From Bacillota bacterium (GTDB taxonomy: Bacteria; Bacillota; Clostridia; Christensenellales; Borkfalkiaceae), in assembly GCA_003343995.1 (NCBI GenBank), contig QAKE01000014.1:100735-106190 (forward strand): a DNA stretch of 5,456 bases. The letters run 5' to 3'. Position numbers and translations under genes: made by a program. The stretch's first letter is position 1. Every line of letters starts with the position of its first letter. The notes beneath the pieces are model-generated. The model ran no database searches, was not told where the DNA came from, and saw only the letters and a program-made list of their open reading frames with translations. Below are positions 1 to 5,456 of the stretch, one piece after another.

Positions 1-1415
1 TATGCTTCCGTTACAACGTATTTGTTTTCTGCATACTTTACGTTGTAAGCCTTTCCGCCTACAACTACTCCTTCCAACGAAAATGAAGCGATTTTATCTG
101 AAAGAATCGGCTTGAAATCCGTCTTTCCGCCGTTTACGCAAACGCCGCAAAGCCCATTGATCACATGATCGATAAACGCGGAATGATTGTAATCTTTTCC
201 GCGGCCTACATCGTCGCGGCCATACTCTACGATCAACCTTCTCGCCAACCATTCGCCTGTTGTTCCGTCGAGATCTTCGTCGATCCACGGTCTTATTTCT
301 CCTTCTATCGTAATATGTTGACTTTTCGCATAAGTGATCAGCATATCGGCAAAATCAGAGCCGCCGATTTCTTTTTCGCCGTGAACTTTAATCCATTCCG
401 AAACGCCACGCAATACCTGCGACGTAGCAAACGGCCAAACGGGTCCGTTCCACAAGCAGGCGTGCGGAAACGGGAATTTATACAACGGATTGCTTTGATC
501 CGCCGTTGCCAAGCCGTATTTTTGCTTAAAAATCTTTTCATCCGTTAAAAATTTTAAACAACCCGCATTTTCTTCTTGCGGAATACCGAAATAGAACGGA
601 GTATAAGCGCTCAATTCTTTTGCCGTATAATCGGGGTGCGGATTTGAAAAATCGGGATAGAAACGATCGATCGTTTCGCCTTTTTCCACAGGAAGATTAT
701 AATATAAGTCGTTTACGTATAACTTTCCATTGATTTCTTTTTTAAGATTCTCGCAGAAATTTTTATAATAGTCTGCCCGTTCGTCGCCGTGCGATTCAAG
801 GATTTTATATATGCCGTAAGCGTTGGCATATACGTATGAATTGATTGTAGGACGGATTCCCGACGAAGAAATCGAAAGTTCCATTCCGTCATAATTATCC
901 GTTCCTTTATATAAGCCGCACTTTGCTTTGTTGCGCGATTCGAAAAGCGTAAAATACTCTATAAGTTTATCCGCAACGGAATACGCGTAATCAAGACAAT
1001 TCGTATACTCGGCGTATTCGTAAAAAGCGTAGCAAAACCAATTGTTATACACAAGCAATTTTTCGATATGATTTAGCCAAAAGTCAGCGTATTGTTTTAC
1101 AATTTCGCCACAATTTTTAAACCACCTGAGTTCGGAAAGTTGATGACCTACGGGGCAGGCGATTGCCCCTTCAGTATCGATTGCCCAGGATACGTCGTTT
1201 AAAAATTCGGTAACGATATATTTCCCTGCGGAGTTCTTCTTTATATGTTTCGAAAGCGTATACGCCCGAAAATAGTAAATTTCTTCAAGTTCTTTCACGC
1301 TGCACGAAAAGCGCGGAAGATTTTCGTTTAAAAATTCGTAATTGCACTTTTCGTATTCGCGTTCTCCCGAGTCGAGCTTCTTAAATTTTTCGTAATATTC
1401 TTTTAATAAATCCAT
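1..1415 (-). CDS. MGH1-like (alpha/alpha)6-barrel glycoside hydrolase, C-terminus cut by window edge
   Basis: I translated this minus-strand frame by hand: it is open from ATG at 1415 to the left edge, giving 471 residues with no stop. No signal peptide or membrane segment is visible, so it probably acts in the cytoplasm on imported oligosaccharide. Family-like motifs in order are an acidic/Trp segment with NDVSWAIDTEG (73-83), a DGMELSI...RPTINSY block (176-194), YPDFSNPHPDY (253-263), LWNGPVWPFATS (321-332), IDEDLDGTTGEWLAR (378-392) and NHSAFIDHVINGLCGV (410-425). These fit the MGH1-like/GH63-related glycosidase fold; the bond cleaved and the catalytic acid and base cannot be assigned safely. 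Residues 430-471 look like the closing beta-rich tail, so probably only a short stretch is missing beyond the edge. The start is supported by AGGTGG four bases upstream. It is the last visible gene of the operon, 19 bases after the transporter gene. Family call fairly sure; substrate unknown. Confidence 0.82.
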   Translation of the reverse strand, partial: MDLLKEYYEKFKKLDSGEREYEKCNYEFLNENLPRFSCSVKELEEIYYFRAYTLSKHIKKNSAGKYIVTEFLNDVSWAIDTEGAIACPVGHQLSELRWFKNCGEIVKQYADFWLNHIEKLLVYNNWFCYAFYEYAEYTNCLDYAYSVADKLIEYFTLFESRNKAKCGLYKGTDNYDGMELSISSSGIRPTINSYVYANAYGIYKILESHGDERADYYKNFCENLKKEINGKLYVNDLYYNLPVEKGETIDRFYPDFSNPHPDYTAKELSAYTPFYFGIPQEENAGCLKFLTDEKIFKQKYGLATADQSNPLYKFPFPHACLWNGPVWPFATSQVLRGVSEWIKVHGEKEIGGSDFADMLITYAKSQHITIEGEIRPWIDEDLDGTTGEWLARRLIVEYGRDDVGRGKDYNHSAFIDHVINGLCGVCVNGGKTDFKPILSDKIASFSLEGVVVGGKAYNVKYAENKYVVTEA

Positions 1416-1419
1416 ACAA

Positions 1420-1425
1420 CCACCT
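1420..1425 (-). promoter_or_regulatory. Ribosome binding site of the MGH1-like glycosidase gene
   Basis: On the minus strand AGGTGG sits four bases before the ATG at 1415, inside the 19-base gap after the transporter stop codon. It is the only clear Shine-Dalgarno sequence ahead of a gene in this window and it decides the start of the glycosidase. Confidence 0.7.
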
Positions 1426-1434
1426 AAAAAACTT

Positions 1435-2652
1435 TCAATTTTTTGCTCTAAGGTTTTTTAAAATAAAAATAAACGGCACGGAAAACACAACCGCTGCGAC
1501 GCATAAAATCGTAAGCAATACGAATACGCCGTTCCAACCGCTCTTGTCGGCTACCGCGCCCATGCAATATGCGCTGACGGTGCTGCCTACGTATCCGCAC
1601 GCATTCAGGATTCCGGCAAGCAAACCGGAATTTACGCTTTCACGCATCATAAGCGGGAAAAAACTCGTACTATAATTATTTACGGCGTTCATAAGCAGTG
1701 AAAGAATTCCGAATAAAACGATGACGGGTATATAGTAATTTGTATTCAAAAGTTTTCTGACCGCATATACGCAAAGCCCGGAAACGGCAAATAAAATACC
1801 ATTTAAAACAATTCCGTTTTTGATAATCTTATTCATTCCCACAAGAAGCGTTGCGCCGAAAAGCCCCAAAAAAGGCAAAGCAATAGTAAGCACGATCGAC
1901 AAACTGTCGTTAAAGCCGTATGAATCTTTCAGAATTTGCGGAACCCATACCGTTAAACTGTCTTTCAATAGATTCCCAGCCGTCATAAAAACGCCGAATA
2001 CCGCAATCATTACGATTACGGAAGAATCTATACGCCGTTTTTCGCTATCCGACGACAATTTTCCTTTATTTGTTTCTTCCACGGGTTTCGTAAGTTTATC
2101 GCAACAAAAAAACCACCCGATCGCCACGACAACGGCTACCGTTCCGCCTGTTAAAAAAGCATAACGAAACCCGCCGAATAAATTATACAACGCGCTTGAG
2201 CCGTACGAAAGCACCGTCCCCGCGGAAACGGTTGAACTCATCACAAGCATTGCCGCAGTAAGATGTTTTTCGTCTAAATTGCGGCTTAACGTAAGCATCA
2301 GGAGCGACCATAAAACAGACAGACTCGCACCGTTCAAAAGCCATAAATATTTATAAAGCGATATGGGCGGAAGCGTAAATATAATAAAATTTATCAAAGC
2401 GGACACTACTAAAGACAATGACAAAAATACTTTAGCGTTGTATTTTTTACACATCAGACCGTTTACCAACTGACCTGTTCCGTAGGCAAAAAAGAAACAC
2501 GTGCTTACAAGCCCCGTTACGGAATTGGTTACCCCGTAATAATCTTTGATTGCCACGATATTGGAATTATAGCTGTAACGCGATAAATAACTCGAAACGT
2601 ATACGAGCCAACACATCAATATCAATAAATTTTGTCTTTTCTCTTCTTTCAT
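1435..2652 (-). CDS. MFS transporter, OPA (organophosphate antiporter)-like
   Basis: A 405-residue inner-membrane protein with twelve predicted helices, roughly at 8-24, 43-66, 74-93, 101-122, 132-155, 163-183, 210-230, 250-272, 278-296, 305-325, 341-364 and 373-396. A charged cytoplasmic loop (184-209) separates the two six-helix halves. The length and layout are normal for the major facilitator superfamily. SSYLSRYSYNSN (20-31) and FFFAYGTGQLVNG (53-65) resemble the OPA group (GlpT, UhpT), which exchange sugar phosphates or glycerol-3-phosphate for phosphate. R25 falls where GlpT has its first phosphate-binding Arg; the second (GlpT R269) appears replaced by K230 in NLLKDSLTVWVPQ. Substrate is therefore uncertain: a phosphorylated or acidic sugar is plausible, a neutral sugar possible. 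The start is fixed by a TGA one codon before the ATG, although no Shine-Dalgarno sequence precedes it. It lies between oxidoreductase and glycosidase genes, suggesting uptake of their substrate. Confidence 0.88.
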   Translation of the reverse strand: MKEEKRQNLLILMCWLVYVSSYLSRYSYNSNIVAIKDYYGVTNSVTGLVSTCFFFAYGTGQLVNGLMCKKYNAKVFLSLSLVVSALINFIIFTLPPISLYKYLWLLNGASLSVLWSLLMLTLSRNLDEKHLTAAMLVMSSTVSAGTVLSYGSSALYNLFGGFRYAFLTGGTVAVVVAIGWFFCCDKLTKPVEETNKGKLSSDSEKRRIDSSVIVMIAVFGVFMTAGNLLKDSLTVWVPQILKDSYGFNDSLSIVLTIALPFLGLFGATLLVGMNKIIKNGIVLNGILFAVSGLCVYAVRKLLNTNYYIPVIVLFGILSLLMNAVNNYSTSFFPLMMRESVNSGLLAGILNACGYVGSTVSAYCMGAVADKSGWNGVFVLLTILCVAAVVFSVPFIFILKNLRAKN

Positions 2653-2716
2653 CGTTCAATAGGTAAAAATAGCGAAAACTCTCGCCTCAAGGATTGTTTT
2701 CCGTTATAATCGTTTT
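2653..2716 (-). other. 64-base intergenic gap with a weak hairpin followed by T-rich DNA
   Basis: This is the longest non-coding stretch in the window. Read on the minus strand it holds a small stem, GCGA/TCGC (arms 2682-2685 and 2672-2675, six-base loop, one possible G-U closing pair), followed directly by ATTTTT. This could act as a leaky terminator or a processing site between the oxidoreductase and transporter genes. The stem is too short to call a terminator. No promoter with acceptable spacing and no Shine-Dalgarno sequence were seen in it. Confidence 0.3.
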
Positions 2717-4441
2717 TTAAAAAGACAACTTCTCCTGACGGATTTCACGAACGATTTTTTCTATCGCGTCGGGATAAGTTTCGGCCTTACATACGCTTTC
2801 CGTTTCTATTACGTGCGTAGTTTCCGCTTCGAATAATGCCGTGGACCGCAGTCTTACGGTATTGTCTTTCGTAAAGCAGAAAATCGTTCCGCGCGTGCCG
2901 TAAAAGCGTATTTCAGTATATTCCTTCAACGGCGCACAAGCGAGCGCATAACGCAAAAGGACTCCGTTTTTAAAATACAGATCAACAAAGCCGTGAATAT
3001 AGGACTGCGCGGAAACGTTTACGCAATAGCGAAGCAAATCGCTTTGAACAAGCTGTGCCGCATAACACAAATCGCTCGCCACTTTGCTCTGTAGATTGTT
3101 TTCGTTTATATTCGCACTTATAGAAATAATCTGCAGTTCGCCGCATTTCCCGGCTTTCAAAAAATCTGCGCCGTAAAAGTACACTCCCGTTGCCGTTACG
3201 GGAAAATCAAAACTCAGTTTCTTCGGCTCATCAAGTTTTCCTCTTGCGATTCTGCTTGATTCGGCGGAAAAAGCCAACTCGTGGCTTTTTACCGAATCCT
3301 CGATTTTACTGATGCCGAGCGGTCGTTTTCCCGTTTTTTTATACTCTACGTAATCTTCCGTCAGTTTTATATCGCCGCCGTTATGTGCATCACTCGAAAT
3401 TTTGTCGTTTACGTTTACGGAAAAACTTGTTCCGTCAAACAAATCAACGCTCACTATGCCGCGATTAAATTCGCCGTAAACGCAACCTTTCGTACCATAT
3501 ACTTTGGTAATCCGATCTGTTTCGTTCGCAAAACCGTGCAGTAATAAACTTGCCGTAACGCCGTTTTCATAACGAATATTCACAGATTGTCGATCGCACA
3601 CGTCGTTGTCCGATAAAAAGGCGCATTTGCCATACCGATTATTCCGATCGCTTAAATATCTTCTCAGATTTTCTTCCGTAAAAGCAAAGCCGTAAGGCAC
3701 GCATAAACTACCCGGCGCTTTCGCGTAAAATTCATAAGCGTTGTACGAACAATCTTTCACCTTGCACTTCATACACATATCGGCGCAATTTTCAGGCGCG
3801 TTTTCTTTTTTATAAAAGCGCAAATCGCCGAAAGAACTTATCTCGTTTTTCAGATTCCCGGCAAACCACGTGATAATATCGAGATCATGGCAACATTTTT
3901 GAAGAACGATCGAACTCGTTTCTTCTTGTTTACGCCACTTTCCACGAATAAAACTGCACATATAATGGTGATATGCCACGTTTTCTGATTGTTCCACAGA
4001 TACCACGTCGCCTATCGTTCCGCCGGCAAGCAATCGCTTCATTTCCTGATAAAACGGCGTATAACGTAAATTGTGGCATATTACTATATCCCGACCGTAC
4101 TTTTTGCCCGCTTCCAAAATAGCAAGACATTCTTCCATCGTAGGAGCAACGGGTTTTTCCAAAAGGATATCGTACCCGAGTTCCATGCCGCGAATTGCGT
4201 GATCTTTATGATATTCGTCCATAGTGGAAACGATCAAAATATCTGCACGTTTTTTCTCGAAAAACGTATCGTCGCTTAAAAATAAATTTCCTTCCGGAAC
4301 GCAGTATACGTCCTTTGCTTTTTTTAAACTTTCCGGGCAGATATCGCAGACAGCCGTGATTTTCACGTCTTTTTGCTTCATCAAGCCGTCTGCATACACC
4401 GACCCTCTGTTTCCTAAACCGATAATTGAAAACGTAATCAT
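2717..4441 (-). CDS. Gfo/Idh/MocA-family oxidoreductase with Cys cluster and extra C-terminal domain
   Basis: A 574-residue protein counted from ATG 4441; the usual family length is about 330-400. The N-terminal Rossmann domain has the dinucleotide-binding GLGNRG (8-13) and the EKP motif (95-97) whose Lys is normally catalytic. H185 and D188 in CCHDLDIITW match the family's active-site His/Asp region. The protein should oxidise or reduce a sugar or cyclitol with NAD(P) in the cytoplasm. A four-Cys cluster, C-x3-C-x2-C-x4-C (219, 223, 226, 231), lies in the substrate domain. Residues about 425-574 look like a second, shortened copy of that domain with no Rossmann part. The start at 4441 puts GLGNRG at the customary distance and follows the upstream stop by two bases (TGA-GA-ATG). 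An in-frame ATG at 4456 would add five residues and overlap the upstream gene. Neither has a strong Shine-Dalgarno sequence, so translational coupling is likely. Family certain; substrate unknown. Confidence 0.9.
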   Translation of the reverse strand: MITFSIIGLGNRGSVYADGLMKQKDVKITAVCDICPESLKKAKDVYCVPEGNLFLSDDTFFEKKRADILIVSTMDEYHKDHAIRGMELGYDILLEKPVAPTMEECLAILEAGKKYGRDIVICHNLRYTPFYQEMKRLLAGGTIGDVVSVEQSENVAYHHYMCSFIRGKWRKQEETSSIVLQKCCHDLDIITWFAGNLKNEISSFGDLRFYKKENAPENCADMCMKCKVKDCSYNAYEFYAKAPGSLCVPYGFAFTEENLRRYLSDRNNRYGKCAFLSDNDVCDRQSVNIRYENGVTASLLLHGFANETDRITKVYGTKGCVYGEFNRGIVSVDLFDGTSFSVNVNDKISSDAHNGGDIKLTEDYVEYKKTGKRPLGISKIEDSVKSHELAFSAESSRIARGKLDEPKKLSFDFPVTATGVYFYGADFLKAGKCGELQIISISANINENNLQSKVASDLCYAAQLVQSDLLRYCVNVSAQSYIHGFVDLYFKNGVLLRYALACAPLKEYTEIRFYGTRGTIFCFTKDNTVRLRSTALFEAETTHVIETESVCKAETYPDAIEKIVREIRQEKLSF

Positions 4442-4443
4442 TC

Positions 4444-5307
4444 TCAACTTAACCATCCGTCAATCTTTTCCGTGATGCTTACGTATTCGCGGTATTCGTT
4501 TACGCTATATTTCGCGCAATACGTACGCATAAATTCCACAAGTTCATTATAATCTTTTTCGTTGAAATACCTTTTATAGTTTTCGCAGTACAAATAATAA
4601 ATCCAGATCTTTTCTTTATTCAGCCTGTCGAAATACTTTTCGTACACAGCGGGATCGCTTGTTTTAAAAGGTTCAAGGTCGGCAATCATCGCATCAAGCA
4701 TATCGTTGAAAGAGTCGAGATATCCCTTCGGCCAATTTTTTTCGGAAATATACGTAAAGTCCTGCATACCCATCATCAGATTCAATTTTTCCACCTGATA
4801 CACCTGAAAACTTCTGAAAGCGTTATAGTACTTTTTAAAACTTTCCGCCACAGGCATATAGTAGTAATCGATAAATTCGTAGGCATATTCGTCTACGCTC
4901 TTTGAAGAATCCCACATAAAATTCGAGCGCACGTACCATGCGAGTTCTTCCATACCGGATGTATTCGTAAGGGTTGCCCCCTGATCCTGCATATAATATC
5001 CGCCGTTTTTCACAAGCGTCGAAACGTTGCCGGCCAACGTAATAAGATCGTTTGTAGGCACGGGTAAAGCGGCAAACTGCGCACAGTACGAATAATACAT
5101 GAAGTTTGTGCAAACCGCACTCCATTCGTTCACCTGCTTGCCTATCTTACTTCTGTCATCAGCTATCGAATAAGCAAAATTACCTGTCAACGGCGCAAAC
5201 AATACGGATACGTGTTCGTCGCAAGTTACGTTGTCGTTATAAGGAATCGGATTGCCTTGTTCGTTGTACTTCACGGGCGCGGCGGCGTTATAAAAATATC
5301 CAAGCAT
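4444..5307 (-). CDS. DUF4838-type glycoside-hydrolase-like protein, C-terminal part after a frame break
   Basis: The ORF has 287 codons from the first ATG at 5307. It resembles the later part of DUF4838 proteins, which have a GH20/GH67-like catalytic barrel followed by a helical domain and are thought to act on glycans. MLGYFYNAAAPVKY (1-14) looks like the end of a barrel strand and its loop. NEWSAVCTNFMYYSY (60-74), a GGYYMQDQGA turn (102-111), MEELAWYVRSNFMWD (119-133) and YEFIDYYYMPVAE (143-155) match the family pattern. The remainder (about 160-287) is helical and rich in Tyr, Lys and Glu. There is no signal peptide and no Shine-Dalgarno sequence at this ATG, and the ORF starts inside a domain, so it is probably not a gene of its own. 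It continues the partial ORF at the right edge after a one-base frame change. If translated separately it would depend on coupling at TGATG and would lack most of the barrel. Confidence 0.7.
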   Translation of the reverse strand: MLGYFYNAAAPVKYNEQGNPIPYNDNVTCDEHVSVLFAPLTGNFAYSIADDRSKIGKQVNEWSAVCTNFMYYSYCAQFAALPVPTNDLITLAGNVSTLVKNGGYYMQDQGATLTNTSGMEELAWYVRSNFMWDSSKSVDEYAYEFIDYYYMPVAESFKKYYNAFRSFQVYQVEKLNLMMGMQDFTYISEKNWPKGYLDSFNDMLDAMIADLEPFKTSDPAVYEKYFDRLNKEKIWIYYLYCENYKRYFNEKDYNELVEFMRTYCAKYSVNEYREYVSITEKIDGWLS

Positions 5308-5456
5308 CAGATAACAAACTGAATCTGCGCGCCGGGGTGATTATCTTTCAGCCAATCCCAATCGTCGTTAATAGCCTTTTCTACAGCGTTGGCAAACATA
5401 ATTTCAAGGCACGCGCGGCTGTTTTCGCTTCCGCCGTTTGCTCTTGCCTTTTCGCT
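5307..5456 (-). CDS. DUF4838-type protein, upstream part, open at right edge and ending at a premature stop
   Basis: Forty-nine in-frame codons enter from the right edge and end at TGA (5309-5307). The run SENSRACLEIMFANAVEKA, followed by a helix and NHPGAQIQFVI, matches the DUF4838 pattern in which a helix (FxNxVAexI) leads through a proline to a hydrophobic barrel strand. The stop falls in the middle of that strand, and the expected continuation (LMLGYFYN) is read in the frame one base back. I therefore take this and the ORF beginning at 5307 as two pieces of one gene. The true start, any signal peptide and most of the catalytic barrel lie outside the window. Either a real mutation or an assembly error could explain the break. 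Confidence 0.6.
   Translation of the reverse strand, partial: SEKARANGGSENSRACLEIMFANAVEKAINDDWDWLKDNHPGAQIQFVI

Noticed and set aside
165..548. Plus-strand open frame of 127 codons
   Set aside because: It lies wholly inside the glycosidase gene on the other strand, has no family-like motifs, and the minus-strand frame is clearly the coding one.
1820..2164. Plus-strand open frame of 114 codons
   Set aside because: It is antisense to the transporter gene and shows no recognisable motif or ribosome binding site; it is a shadow of the helix-coding sequence.
2703..2728. Possible promoter before the transporter: TTGTCT (2723-2728) and TATAAC (2703-2708), minus strand
   Set aside because: The spacer is only 14 bases, too short for a typical sigma-70/SigA promoter, and the upstream box lies in the oxidoreductase coding end.
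4441..4456. Upstream ATG (4456) as the oxidoreductase start
   Set aside because: It is possible, but it overlaps the preceding gene by 13 bases and adds MVKLR before a typical family N-terminus; ATG 4441 is preferred with modest confidence.
4835..5125. Second minus-strand frame of 96 codons inside the DUF4838 region
   Set aside because: It is Arg- and Cys-rich shadow sequence, while the overlapping frame carries all the family-like motifs.
5303..5320. Programmed -1 frameshift site in the DUF4838 gene
   Set aside because: No slippery heptamer of the X-XXY-YYZ form is present in the right frame and no strong downstream structure was noticed, so mutation or sequence error is more likely.

Overview
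The window reads as one minus-strand operon of carbohydrate-utilisation genes from a low-to-mid GC bacterium. The standard genetic code, short gene spacing and family content fit an uncultured gut-type Clostridia/Bacillota. That placement is inference only, because there is no marker gene here. No convincing gene lies on the plus strand, and no RNA gene, CRISPR array, insertion sequence or origin was seen.

In transcription order (right edge to left edge) the layout is as follows. (1) A DUF4838-type, glycoside-hydrolase-like protein enters from the right edge. Its reading frame is broken at about 5307-5310, so it appears as an upstream partial ORF (5456-5307) and a downstream 287-codon ORF (5307-4444) that meet at a TGATG. 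(2) A Gfo/Idh/MocA-family NAD(P)-dependent oxidoreductase follows (4441-2717, alternative start 4456). It is unusually long, with a Cys cluster and what looks like a second, degenerate copy of its C-terminal domain. (3) A 64-base gap precedes a 12-helix MFS transporter that resembles the organophosphate:phosphate antiporter (OPA) group (2652-1435). (4) After a 19-base gap with a good ribosome binding site comes an intracellular (alpha/alpha)6-barrel glycosidase of the MGH1-like type (1415 to the left edge, C-terminus just cut off).

A working model (inference): the DUF4838 protein releases or trims a glycan, the MFS protein imports the product or a phosphorylated or acidic derivative, and the MGH1-like glycosidase and the oxidoreductase process it in the cytoplasm. 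The substrate cannot be read from the sequence. The points most worth a second look are the DUF4838 frame break, the duplicated C-terminal domain of the oxidoreductase, and the Arg-to-Lys change at a likely substrate-binding position of the transporter. I did not find a clear, wholly new system.
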